Source of the DNA: Saposhnikovia divaricata
Taxonomy: Eukaryota > Streptophyta > Magnoliopsida > Apiales > Apiaceae
Length of the DNA: 64,000 bases
Assembly (NCBI GenBank): GCA_036435485.1
Contig: CM071598.1
Span: forward strand, 177,516,148 to 177,580,147
Direction of reading: 5' to 3'
Part shown: one piece after another, positions 11,138 through 22,344 of the stretch
Position numbering within the stretch: the stretch's first letter is position 1
Layout: the number at the start of each line of letters is the position of its first letter
Program-made: the position numbers and the translations under genes
Notes under the pieces: generated by a model
The model's database searches: none
What the model was told of the DNA's origin: nothing
The model's input: only the letters and a program-made list of their open reading frames with translations

Positions 11138-11785
11138 CATCTTGGAGCATCAGTATATCGTAAACTAATTCCTTTGGCCAACATTTTCTCGGCCAATTCA
11201 ATCCACGGAGCTTTCTCCTGAAAAAGAATCATATAGGAGGAAAACATGATATCTCATCTTACTTGATGGAAACTTGCAGCATATCTAATTTTCAGCAAAG
11301 TTACTTACACTTTCACTCATGTGGAACCATTTTACATGTCCAGGACGGACAATCTCCTGATGAAAAAAGAACAAGGAGAAACGAATTAACACTGATTTAG
11401 AAAGGATTGGTACTAAAAAATTTATAGGAAAAAGAGATCTTACAAATGAGGTTGCTCCGGTTGGGCATGGTGGATTTTTCTCAAAATATTGAGGCAGATA
11501 TTCCTTAATCCTGTAATTAAACAAACTTAGATCGAAACCTAGAAAGAAAAGATTGAATGGGGAAAAAAAGTTTGAAGTGAAAAGTTACATGAAAATTGAC
11601 AAAGCTTCCCTTCTTGTCGGATTTCTCTCAATCCACTTGGGCGGTTTCACAGTCTTAGCTGTCCCAGATTTTCTTCTTGTCGAATTTCTCTCAACAACCT
11701 TGGGTGGTTTCACAGTCTTAGTTGCCCCAGACTTTGATGTGGGGTTTGTTCTAGACATTGATCTAGTGGTGACCATGGTGAATGC
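11138..11785 (-). CDS. Uncharacterised basic plant protein, four coding exons, 3' end unresolved
   Basis: GT-AG exons can be joined in frame: 11589-11785 (start ATG 11774-11776), 11444-11510, 11309-11356 and 11138-11217. The product begins MVTTRSMSRTNPTSKSG and carries a 21-residue tandem duplication, GxxKTVKPPKxxERNxTRRK, rich in Lys and Arg. Next come MIKEYLPQYFEKNPPCPTG, EIVRPGHVKWFHMSES and EKAPWIELAEKMLAKGISL. Every junction keeps phase, which supports a real gene. The last exon ends two bases into a codon, so at least one more exon is missing. The basic repeat suggests a nuclear or nucleic-acid-associated protein, but that is inference; I do not recognise the family. A non-coding first exon with a 14-codon upstream ORF precedes it. 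Confidence 0.5.
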
Positions 11786-11854
11786 CTGCAATATAAACTT
11801 GAAAAGTAAGAAGAGTAATTAATAAGCATCAAAAGAGTAAACTTGAAATTATAC

Positions 11855-11960
11855 CTTCACAGTATTGAAGATAGGTGTGAAGATTAGACGTTGTTGTTCG
11901 TCTTCAATTTCTGAGCTGTTTCTGCCATTAAAGCTTCATCTACAAGCTTCGTTTACTTCG
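11855..11960 (-). promoter_or_regulatory. 5' UTR exon with a 14-codon upstream ORF
   Basis: On the minus strand, CTGTGAAG at 11855 abuts a donor (GTATAATTTC), and the intron closes at the TTGCAG just upstream of the start codon at 11776. The exon contains an ATG at 11926-11928 opening MAETAQKLKTNNNV and a stop at 11884-11886. An upstream ORF of this kind could lower translation of the main frame. The 5' limit is not visible; copia-related DNA starts within about 200 bp. Confidence 0.35.
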
Positions 11961-12129
11961 TTCATAAGCTAAAAATCTCTGTTCCATCTCTGTTCCTTAC
12001 TTTGTTCTTTATTTTTGTTCATTTTCTTGTTCCGATCTGAATTTTGTTATCCGTACAATCTTCATCATTTTGTTCAGATTTGTTTAATTGTTGCTAAGTT
12101 CAGTATCGTTCTTTTACGATCTACACAAA

Positions 12130-15100
12130 ATGAATGAAACAAATGTTTGGAACATCAATAGAACTGGTAATCAATCTGATGTTACTAGTGTATATTACAT
12201 ACATCCTTCAGATGCAAGTTCATCTCAATTAGTAACTGTAAAATTCAATGGCGTTGGTTTTGCTAATTGGAAAAGAGCTATGGTGTTAAGCTTATCTGCT
12301 AAAAACAAGTTAGGTTTTGTGGATGGATCGATTCATAAACCTGTGGTTAATTCTGTGTTAGCCACTTCTCCTGATTTGAAAGCTTAGGAAAGGTGTAATG
12401 ACTTAGTTTGTTCCTGGTTGTTAACTAATCTTGATGAAAATATTGCGAAAAGTGTTTTGTTCTTCAAAACTGCTAGGGAAATTTGGTGTGATTTAGAGGA
12501 TCGTTTTGGTTATGCATCCGTTGCACAGATCTATGCTTTAGAACAGCAGTTAACAGAGTTAAATCAAAGTTCTAAGTCAGTCTCTGAATTCTTTACTGAG
12601 ATTAAGACGCTTTGGGATGCTATGAATGATGCAAGTCCTTTACCATCTTGTACTTGTAATCATTGCACTTGTAACCTTACTCAGAAAGTTTATCAAAGGG
12701 AACAGGATCACAGGCTTATTCAGTTTATGATGAAATTGAGTGACAGATTTTCAGTTGTTAGAGGCAACATATTGATGCAGTTACCTTTGCCTAATATCTC
12801 CACAGCTTTCAGAATGTTTTCTCAAGAGGAGAGGCATCAAGAGATATTTCAGAATAATTCTAATACTGAATCTCTAGCTTTCATAGCAGGGGCTAAAAAG
12901 CCTTATGACAACAAAGCTGCAAATAATAGTGCTCAGAAACAAATAGCCACCAACAATTCAGGCTATTCAGCAAGCAAATCTAATGATGGATCTAGAAGAA
13001 TGTCTAAGTTCTATTGTACTCATTGTAAAATGAGTGGTCATAGTATTGAAAGGTGCTTCAAAGTGCATGGATATCCACCTGGCTTCAAGAATAACAAAGA
13101 CAAAAAGGTTGCAGCACTTTCAAGTGCAAGTATTGATCAGAATAGTACTATCTCTGTTGCACAGTTGCTTTCTCTTCTTAATAATCAGACATCTACTGAT
13201 CCACAGACAAAGGAGAATTCTGCATTATTGGCTGGTAAGTTCTGTTTTCTAACAGATCATACTAGTGCAGATAATTGGCTTATTGACAGTGGAGCCACAG
13301 ACCATATTTGCTCAGATTTGAATTCTTTTACTCAATATACAGAGGTCAATCCTATTGAGTACATTACTATTCCGAATGGTAATAAAATTGAAGTGCAGCA
13401 TATTGGTACTGTCATGATATCAAAAGATTTGACTCTGCATAATGTTCTACATGTGCCAGACTTTCAGTTCAATCTTTTGTCTGTTAAGAAACTATGCAAA
13501 GACTTTAATTGTGCAGTCATTTTTTCTCCTAATAAGTGTATCTTACAGGACCTTTCTCAGAAAGAGTCACAGATGCCTCTTGGTGAATTACATGGAGGAT
13601 TGTACAGTGTACATGGTGGTGCTTCCAATGTTTCTACTAAGGCTTGTCATGTTGCTGCTTCTGCTGATGTGTGGCATCTCAGATTAGGCCACATTCCTTT
13701 TCCAAGATTGAAGTTAGCTTTGCCTAATTGTTCTATTCCAGATACTTCAAAAGATATAGTTTGTAAAATTTGTCCAATGGCTAAACAGACTAGAGCCAGT
13801 TTTCCTATTAGTTCAATCAAAACCACTTGTGTTTTTGAATTGCTTCATATTGATGTCTGGGGACCTTATCAAGTCAAGACACATTCTGGATGTAATCAAT
13901 TCTTAAAAATTGTTCATGATTTTAGCCGTTTTACTTGGGTGCATTTGCTTAAGCATAAATCTGATTGTACTAAAATCTTTTCTGATTTTCTTCAATATAT
14001 TGAAACACAATTTGGAGCAAAGGTTCTTACAGTCAGATCTGACAATGCAAAAGAATTATCTGTTGGTTCTATGTCTGCTCTCTTTCAACAGAAAGGAATT
14101 AGTCATCAAACAAGCTGCAGTTATACTCCACAACAGAATGGAGTTGTGGAGAGGAAACACAGGTTCCTTCTTGAAACTACTAGATCTTTATATCTTCAGT
14201 CTAAGGTTCCTTCTCAATACTGGGGTGATTGCATATTATGTGCCACTTATTTGATAAACAGGATTCCTTTACAAAGTATAGATAATGAAACACCATATTT
14301 TAGATTGTATAAGGAGACCCCTGATTTGCAGCATTTAAAAACGTTTGGTTGTTTATGCTTTGTTTCCACCCTCTCTGTCAATAGACACAAATTTGATCCT
14401 AGAGCCAGTGCTTGTGTGTTTCTAGGGTATTCTATTGTTCAGAAAGGGTATAAGGTCTTAGATCTTTCTACTCATAAAATTTCAATCTCTAGAGATGTTA
14501 TTTTTCATGAACACAATTTTCCTTTCCATCTAACAAATAATTCCACCAGCTTTTCTAATGACATTTACTTGCCTTCTCATACCACTTGTGTTCCTGATTG
14601 TGATACTTCTTCACAGTTTATTTCTGAACAAAATGATGTTTCTTCTCCCATTGCTTCTGAACATTCTGAGCATTCTACTCCTACATCAGTCTTTGAGCCT
14701 TCTGAGCAACATGATAATGATAATGTTGTTGATATTAGTCCTAATATTTCTACTGATTCACTGGAATCCAACATTGTTGTACCTCCTGAAATTCCTGTTA
14801 CCATTGATCAACCTATATTGAGAAGGTCTCAAAGGTCACACACAATTCCCAAATATCTTACTTCTTATCAGTGTCATACTAGTGCAGCTTCTGAGCACTG
14901 GTGTAATCTTATTCAGCATACTCCAAAGGCACCTATTTGTCAAATTGTTGAACCTGTTTCTTATGCTCAAGCTGCTACAGATCCTTTATGGGTTACTGCA
15001 ATGCAGAATGAAATCAAGGCTTTAAATGACAACCATACCTGGGATTTGGTCCCTCTTCCCTCAGGAAAAAAGGCTATAGGTAGTCGTTGGGTTTTCAAAT

Positions 15101-16512
15101 TCAAGTTAAAATCAGATGGGAGTCTTGATAGGTGTAAGGCACGTTTAGTGGCTAAAGGTTTTAATCAAAAACTTGGTATTGACTATAAGGAGACATTTTC
15201 TCCAGTTGTCAAGATGGCTACAGTTCGAACTCTTATTGCTGTGGCTGCTAGTAAACACTGGCCTTTATACCAGTTGGACGTTAATAATGCTTTTTTGCAC
15301 GGTGATTTAGTTGAAGAAGTATACATGAAGGTCCCAGATGGTATACCTAATCCAGACAATCTTGTTTGTTTATTACGCAAATCCATATATGGTCTTAAAC
15401 AAGCATCCCGTGTTTGGAATGCTAAACTGGTTGTTGAGTTACTCAGTCAAGGATTCGAGCAATCCAAGAATGATTATAGTTTGTTCATTAAAAAACAGGA
15501 TCAGAAAATTTGCATTGCTGCAGTCTATGTCGATGATATTATTCTTACTGGAACTGATCTTGCTGGAATGGATTCTCTGAAGGCTCATTTACATAAATTG
15601 TTCAGTATTAAAGATTTGGGACAACTTAAATTCTTTTTGGGCATTGAGGTCGATTATTTGGACTCTGGTATTTTTTTGAGTCAACGAAAGTTTGCCAAAG
15701 AATTGTTGTCAAGTAGTTCTTTTGATGTTTCAAAACCAGCTTCTACTCCACTTCCTTTAGCTCTCAAATTATCCTTGACAGATGGTGAGCTTATTTCTAA
15801 TCCTGAAGATTATCGAACTATTGTAGGTAATCTCAATTACCTAACCAATACTCGTCCAGACCTTGCTTATACTGTTCAGTCTCTAAGTCAGTTTATGAAT
15901 GCTCCACGAAATACTCATTGGTCAGCTTTGCATCACACATTAAGATACATTGCAGCCACTTCTGATAAGGGAATTCTTCTTAATGCTTCAAACACACTTA
16001 AGCTTCAAGCCTTTTCTGGTGCAGACTGGGCATCTTGTGTGGATTCTCGTAGGTCTATCACTGGCTACATTTTGTTGTTTGGTAGTTCTCCTATTACCTG
16101 GAAGTCTAAAAAACAACCTACAGTTTCTAAGTCTTCGTCTGAGGCTGAGTATAGAGCGATGGCCAGTGCTGCTTCTGAAATTACTTGGGTTGTTCGATTA
16201 CTAGAAGACCTTGATGTTCATGATCTTAAACCAGTCACATTGCATTGTGATAATCAATCTGTCTTGCACATTGCTAAGAACCCTGTCTTCCATGAATGTA
16301 CTAAACACATCGAGTTAGACTGTCACTTCACTCGTGATAAGGTGTTGGAGGGTTTAATTCAGTTAACCTACTTGCCTACTACTTCCCAGTTAGCAGATGT
16401 GTTCACCAAGGTTGCCCCTTCTCCTCATTTTAACTCTTTACTGTCCAAGCTGGGATTGTTTTCCATTCCTACCTTGAGGGGGGCTATTGAAGATAGTAGC
16501 TCTGTCACGTAG
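12130..16512 (+). CDS. copia gag-pol polyprotein, one nonsense codon
   Basis: Starting at ATG 12130-12132, the frame runs to TAG at 12385-12387 and stays open from there to TAG 16510-16512. The stop sits where copia Gag normally has the Trp of the AWERCND motif, so it looks like a single TGG-to-TAG change. Domains in order: Gag with KFNGVGFANWKRAM; a CCHC knuckle CTHCKMSGHSIERC; protease DSGATDHIC; an integrase HHCC region and catalytic blocks HIDVWGPY, VRSDNAKE and NGVVERK; reverse transcriptase with YVDDIILTG; RNase H with ADWASCVDSRRSITGY and a KHIELDCHF end. Total length about 1460 codons is normal for copia. Apart from the one stop no frameshift is seen, so the copy is young or only recently silenced. 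The frame ends inside the 3' LTR. Confidence 0.85.
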
Positions 16513-16790
16513 TGGTGCACCTCCACGTCATCAAGCTACACAACCAATCATGAGCTGTTTACAGTTGTGTTGCCACATCAGCAGAGTTTGTTACAGATTA
16601 GAATAGTTAGTTAAATTCTGTATGTTTTTATTCAGTTACTAGCTTATCATTTTGTATTCTTTCTGCAACTCTTTCTCTAAGCTCTGTAAAACACATTTCA
16701 GTTTATCAATATGAGTAATATACACTTGATTATCTGCATCATCTACGAATTGTTGTTCTTCATTTCTTGAAGATTATCACACAGAACAAA
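16484..16790 (+). repeat. Right LTR of the copia element (approximate)
   Basis: Sequence directly after the polypurine tract begins TATTGAAGATAG (a TG start may have mutated to TA). It includes typical LTR features: a CTCTGTAAAACACATTTCAG block and a CATCATCTAC-rich end. The 3' limit is a guess, since no left LTR exists to align with it. Confidence 0.45.
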
Positions 16791-17975
16791 AGCATGCATT
16801 AATAAGCGTAAGTTGCAGCCTAACAATCAGACTTGGAGCTTGACCCTCCAGTTGACAGCCTTAGCCCCAAGAATGATAAACATGCAGATTGAATTGGAGA
16901 ACAGTAATGATTGAAATGTCGAAGCAGAATTCGAGAAGAAATTGGATTATAAGGGAACTGAAACTAAGTTATGGAGTGGTTCATATATAGGTGGTAACGT
17001 AAAAGTAAATTAATTTGTTGGCAACCATGTATAGCCACATGAATTGGACTTATAGAACGATACTAACTTTTCTATAACTTGAATCTGATGTTTGAACTCT
17101 AACTTGTCCTCTCCACAATTGACCATTTTGCTATCAAGGATTATATATATCAGAGGTTTAGAGTTGGAAGCTTCTCGACAAGGAGGCTCAATAATCAAAG
17201 GTATCTTAATTACAGTTTCAATTCGTATCAAACCCTGGATGGCTAAATCCCTAATTCCAATTCGTAAATTGTAAAATTTCAACATCTAATTTCCATTCTA
17301 ATTTACCTAGAGAGGTAGGTTGAACGGTGGTGGCGAGAGAGAGAGAGTTCGAGAGATACAAACAAGAACAGCACCGAGCCAAATGAAATTGGGGAATTTT
17401 AGGGATTAAAGGGGCAGGGGTATCTTTGTCCTTTCACCATAATTTACTGATTTAACAATAATTAAAACCCACCCTTTTGTTTGAGTAGTTTTAAAACCCA
17501 CCTTATAAAATAGAAAATTAAATAGATAATAACTGAGAAAAATCTCAAATTAATTTTTAAAGTATAGAAAATAAAATTATCTATCTCCCCATATTTTTGA
17601 ACTATTTTTAGGATAAAAAAACGAATTAAATATGGATTTTACAAAAATAAATCCTTAAAATGCAAAATAATTCATAAAATCATTTTAAAATAATGAAACT
17701 CACAAAATAATTCTTCCCATAATTTTAAAAACTAAATAATATAATATTACAAAAGATTTCATGATCGGATTTGATTCGGTTCGGGTCTAATTTGAATTAA
17801 ATCGGATGAAATTCGGTTCAAATCAGAATTGGTTCGAATCCTTTCAGATCATTACTCATTCATTATTTTAATTTATGAAATTTTAAAAAGTACCTTATTA
17901 TTGAATATTATATTTCTAACATAAAATTATGTATTTCTTCAAAAAAGATGATTAAATAATTATGATATATTTGAC
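16791..17975. other. Non-coding, with a promoter/5'UTR-like stretch on the minus strand
   Basis: Between 16.85 and 17.40 kb the minus strand reads like an untranslated leader: a CT-rich run CTCTCTCTCTCGCCACC at about 17330 and no long frame. It could be the upstream exon or promoter of the gene at 11.1-11.8 kb, separated from it by the copia insertion, but no splice junction proves this. Positions 17760-17850 are a degenerate GGTTCG/ATTCGG-rich repeat. Confidence 0.3.
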
Positions 17976-18144
17976 TAGGGGTGCCCATAACCCAACCAAA
18001 CTGATTAAACCGACCCAACCCTCCCCTACTTTTACCCGACCCAATCCGATATTATTTAAATTGAAATTTGAATATTAAAAAAACTGAATTAAATGGGTTG
18101 AGTTAGGATTTTGACAATTTTAACTCAATCCAACCTGACATATA

Positions 18145-19774
18145 TCTATTACTATATATTAAAATTCAGCACAAGGACAAATATTGTCATTTTAATGGAT
18201 GTAAAATTACGCTTTTACCCCTATTTTTAATATAATTACAAAAATGTCATCCTTTAACAATTATGTCATCCTTTAACAATTATATCTACTCTCAAACTCA
18301 TGCCATAACCAATTGTGCTATAGTTGGTTTTGAATTTTATTTAAAATTCATATAATAAACCACCTCTCTTCTCTTTTTGTCTCATCTTTTTTTATTTAGT
18401 AAATGAAATGTTGATTCATATTATTTCTAGAATATTGAATAGATAAAATTATAAAAAATATTTTAATCGATTGAGCATACTCTACAATTCTCTTTTGTCA
18501 TTTTAAGTACTTGATATAGAAAAAAAATTAGATTATACATAATGTAACCGAGTCCAAAAAGAAAAAAACATTTATTTACGTGTGTGTCCATGTAGATGTT
18601 AAATTATTTAAATAAAAAATAAAATTTGATTTTAAGAAATATGTAAAGTTTAGTTATCAAATCATACATAATTAATAATTTCATCATGTAACTTTTAGGT
18701 ATATAAAATTTTAAATGTGTGAGTCACGTTAGAGGGTTTTAATCGACCAACTATTTAGACTTTAAATGATTTAAATATATGATTGGTCTAAAAACATAAA
18801 TATTTAAATATATACAGAAAATAAATGAAATTATGTTAAAAAAATGAAAAATCTAAAAATATAATCTATGTTATATATAAAAAATAATATAATTAGCATT
18901 CAAATTAAATTGAAAAAGGTATAAATTTTTAAATCATAAATATTACAAAAGTACAACAGTTATTTGAAATGATCAATTAGATTATAACTCAACTATAAAT
19001 TATGGTACATATGAATTTTTATATAATATATATTGGTTGAGTTATAACATATACTTAGATCAATATACGATAAATTTCATATACATGGATCATTAAGGTT
19101 GCCATATTTTACATCGATTGTAATATTTAGAAAATTTTAAAATTGAGTTAAAAAATAATTTAAAATTATAATATAAAAAATGTTTCAATTTACCCCATTT
19201 TTTTTATTGAACTTTTATATTGTGAAATAAACATTAGATTAAAACTGAATATTTAAGTTTAAAAGTTTATAAATGTACATGTTTAGAAAAAATGATTGAG
19301 ACAAGCTTCTATTATACACGGACAATTTGACTCAATATTAAGAGATTTAGTAATATGTCTCAAAATATATTCTTACATATACGATCAATTTTTCACGACA
19401 AAATCAATGAGTTTACATAAGCCTCTATTATACACACGAACAATTTTACTATAATAATTATTTATATCATACTCAAGTGTTAAATTTGATAAAGTTCATT
19501 TCACGCAATTGAAACTAAATTAATAATTTATCAACCATAAGTATTCATGTGATTATTATCGTATAAATATTTATCCAAATTTTATGAAATTTAATCAAAT
19601 CATAAAATATTTGTTTCAAAAAAATGGTATGCAATATTACAAAATAACTATAAAAATATTCGATAAAGCGAAATCTTATCATTTATCATATTTTTAATTA
19701 CAAATCATTTAAATATACAATTTCAGACGAGAAATTAATTCAATAGCCGTACCTCGCACGGGCATTTACGCTAG
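18145..19774 (+). mobile_element. Non-autonomous Helitron, 1630 bp, complete ends
   Basis: The 5' end is TCTATTACTATATATTAAAA preceded by A. The 3' end is a small hairpin CCGTACCTCGCACGG followed 11 bases later by CTAG, then T. Insertion between A and T without duplication is the Helitron rule. The interior is AT-rich with no Rep/helicase frame, so mobility would depend on an autonomous partner. It lies inside the hAT element. Confidence 0.85.
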
Positions 19775-19903
19775 TTATGCACTAATGACCCATAGTACTA
19801 CTAATTTACTACTTGACTTAAAATTAAGATTTTTTTTATGTATTATTATATGTTCTACACTCAAATTATGAATTAAAGATATTTAATACAATGATGTTCT
19901 ACC

Positions 19904-20450
19904 TTTTTTTTTTGACAAACAAAAGGATTTTATTAACTTGCATCAACCAAAACCCAGCCGGGACAAACCCCCAAACTGTCAACTACAACCTGATTGTGAA
20001 ACAAAAACGAGCTAAGCAAATAGCCACTTTGTTTTCAGATTCCTTAACATATATAATATAAATATTCTTGATAATAAAAATGATTACAAAAGTTTCTCGA
20101 GCAATCCAGTCGACACCAACATCCCTGAAAATAGTAGAATCACGATTGACCTGCGCACATAAAAAACCGGTGATAGAACAGTGTTCATACCCATCAGTTT
20201 CACCAACCGAGGTTGGGGATACATATATCCCATATATTGAATAATCTTTTGTTGTGCAAAATGAGCTCTCGCGATAATCACCACCATTCCAGATTCGAAG
20301 CAGATTTTCCAGATCTCCCAATACACCGTAGAAATCATTCTTTACGCAACATGACAACAAATAGAAAATGCAACAAAATATAAATCCCAAAAAATTGGAA
20401 ACAATAAACAACCCAAAAAGATAGGTACGACAAAAAGATCTCACCCAAAA
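19904..20450 (-). mobile_element. LINE 3'-end fragment, second copy of the retroposon family
   Basis: A poly-T run (19904-19913) marks the 3' end on the minus strand. Just inside, the frame encodes NKVAICLARFCFTIR, the same RNase H tail as the copy at 1939-2761. Upstream are RDVGVDWIARETFVI and NLLRIWNGGDYRE, again LINE RNase H/linker-like. Nucleotide similarity to the first copy runs back to a GATCTTTTTG block near 20430. No target-site duplication was identified. Confidence 0.6.
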
Positions 20451-20469
20451 AGTGTAATGTAATTTAGTT

Positions 20470-20545
20470 TTGTAGATTGTGGTGTATTGTGATTTGCACA
20501 TGTGATGTACTGTGATTGTAGTGTACTGTGATTTGCACATGTGGT
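20470..20545. repeat. Short tandem repeat, unit with GATTTGCACATGTG
   Basis: Imperfect repeats of GTACTGTGATTTGCACATGT and shorter variants occur between the LINE fragment and the hAT right end. Confidence 0.6.
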
Positions 20546-20803
20546 GATCAGTTGTATAACTGCATACTAGATTAAGTTGACTTTAATTCTTGGATTTCTA
20601 AGTTATTTTATCACTAACCAACAAATACAAACATGTGTTGCACTAACTTCTACTTTATATTTATCTGATCAAACCGAACCAACCCAGCCGACTTTAGTAA
20701 GATTTATGATGTGTTTGAATTTTATAAACTCGAACTAATTAGATTGGGTTACTAAATTGCTTGTAACCGGCCAATCCGACCAACGAACACCCCTATATTT
20801 GAC

Positions 20804-21484
20804 ATAAAATTATTTAAAATGTACATCTTACTTATGATTACGAATGAGTAAATAATAAATGAAATGTGTGGTAATGGATAAAATCTATTTGTTATAAGCC
20901 GTTAAAATTATAACAACTACTTAATTTATTATTTTGAAATTCAAATCTAAATTGGATTAAATATTTCGCGTCATATTGTGTTTGGATTAAATCTAAATTA
21001 TATTTCATGTATTCGTTTGCTTAACTTGACATATAGCATTTCGATCTTTATTCGGACATTGATATAATTCTGTTTGAAATTTTACAAATTCCATGATATA
21101 TACATTACGATCTTTTTTTTAATAAAATTCGAGTTATCAATATTCTGTAAAGGAAATGAAAATGATATCGATAAAAGATAAAGTCTATGCTAACTTTTTC
21201 TTTTTTTTTTGTCAAGAAAGTCTATGCTAACTTGATTTTAAAAATTGTAAGTTATTTTTCTCAAGATTTGTGGCCAATTGTTTTGATAGAAACTATACCA
21301 CCGTCCACCGGTGTTGTCCATTGACATGCAAAAATTGTATAAAACCACAAATTTTAGTAAAAAATCAGTAAAAAATTTATTTCAAGGCCCGGAAAACCTC
21401 TAAAAATTAGCGATCATTTAATTTAGTCCTGATTGTTTTGTGATCCTGGTTTCGCCACCACATCATTTGAGTTTTCACACTTAC
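20804..21484. other. AT-rich DNA with a dispersed repeat
   Basis: No gene. Positions 21011-21175 match 42481-42493 plus 42907-43090 (ATTCGTTTGCTTAA, GACATATAGCATTT, TTTATTCGGACATTGA). This copy lacks the hAT insertion present at 42502 and so acts as a paralogous near-empty site. Confidence 0.6.
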
Positions 21485-21795
21485 CATGAGCCACACACAG
21501 TGTTTTCGTATAAGAACCCCGGGGAAATTGACGAGGTTAGGACATGCATAAGAAACAAGTCCATTAAATAATCGATGTTCTAAAAGAACAAGTCTGTGCA
21601 CTTGTAATGAAACTGTTTGATATTGTTGTACATTTGCTGCATTTTTTTTATTTTTACTGAATGCCGGCAACAGCTGATGATCCTTCAGACGCTGCTTTTG
21701 AGAGATTGTAGGGATCACTGGTAGTTTAGGGAAAACTACAACATACAGAAATATGTAAAAGAAATCTAAGAATGTGGCTATGGCAAGAAACAACA
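21485..21795 (-). pseudogene. ENT nucleoside transporter pseudogene, exon 6 remnant
   Basis: Homologous to exon 6 of the intact ENT gene (37989-38418). The first part reads VLFLAIATFLDFFYIFLYVVVFPKLP; frames then shift, and the end is recognisable only in another frame (CPNLVNFPGV for the intact LTLSIFPGF). It is 311 nt against 430, an internal loss of about 119 nt, although both flanking splice dinucleotides persist. The sister copy at 36089-36533 is closer to this one than to the live gene. Confidence 0.85.
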
Positions 21796-22344
21796 CTGCA
21801 AAAGCCATCATCAGCAGTGACTGACTTAAATTTGCATCTCAACTCTTATTTGTATTTTACATACAAAAGTGTAAATTAAAGTAATTAACAAATTCTGAAG
21901 AATAACTTTTAAAATGTGATCAATAACCAGTTTATTTAAACTGCTCAAATAAAAAATTGAAATATTTTCAAGAGAAATGTCGGAAAAGCCTAAATTTCTT
22001 CAACAGAACTGTGCACATTAAGCTCCAAGTCAACACACACACCTTATTCATGAAAGTTCTAAGTTAAAGTACAGCCCTTAAACATTGAAGGAAACATGCA
22101 ATACCTATTTACAAGTAGTGAATATTATCATTACATGAATCAGTTAATATATATAGAAAATCTTGCTCGATTCTCAGGAATTGAGCTCAAATTCTCATAG
22201 TCGAAGTTTAAAAGCCTGCTCTGCCTTTGGCTTTGGCCTATAGCCTAGCGGATATGACTTGTCCCTGGTCACCAAAGCTCGAGGGTTTGTGCGTGAGTAT
22301 CTAAATTTCTTATAACTGACCCTACCAAAAAATCACAGGCTGTT
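21796..22344. other. ENT-array flank with a possible SINE, ending at the gypsy target site
   Basis: Positions 21840-21990 match 36560-36715 (TCAATAACCAGTTTATTTAA region), so this is part of the duplicated ENT unit. About 22225-22320 holds a tRNA-like stretch: TAGCCTAGCGG resembles an RNA polymerase III A box and CGAGGGTTTGTGCG a weak B box, suggesting a decayed SINE. The gypsy TSD CTGTT lies at 22340-22344. Confidence 0.4.

Larger units (their letters stand above)
12088..16790 (+). mobile_element. Ty1/copia retrotransposon lacking a recognisable left LTR
   Basis: A full gag-pol frame is followed by a polypurine tract TTGAGGGGGG (16474-16483) and an LTR-like 3' segment of roughly 300 bp. Upstream of the frame I find neither a matching LTR nor the initiator-Met primer-binding site (TGGTATCAGAGC). 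The element is therefore 5'-truncated or rearranged. It lies head-to-head with the minus-strand gene whose 5' UTR ends near 11.95 kb. Confidence 0.75.
17976..20795. mobile_element. hAT element, nested host of a Helitron and a LINE fragment
   Basis: The element starts TAGGGGTGCCCATAAC and ends GAACACCCCTA. It is flanked by the 8-bp direct repeat TATTTGAC (17968-17975 and 20796-20803), the hAT hallmark. Subterminal CCGACCCAACC/CCAATCCGACC tracts are typical of plant non-autonomous hAT copies. Removing the Helitron (18145-19774) and the LINE fragment leaves about 0.6-0.7 kb of hAT sequence with no transposase. Confidence 0.75.

Noticed and set aside
11863..12087. Left LTR of the copia element starting at TATTGAAGATAG
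   Set aside because: Only twelve bases match the right LTR start; the following sequence does not align and no primer-binding site follows.
14558..14821. Leucine-rich 87-codon frame overlapping copia gag-pol
   Set aside because: A shadow of the T-rich Ser/His/Pro spacer in another frame.
17010..17285. 91-codon minus-strand frame
   Set aside because: No homology recognised; it reads like leader or intron sequence rather than coding DNA.
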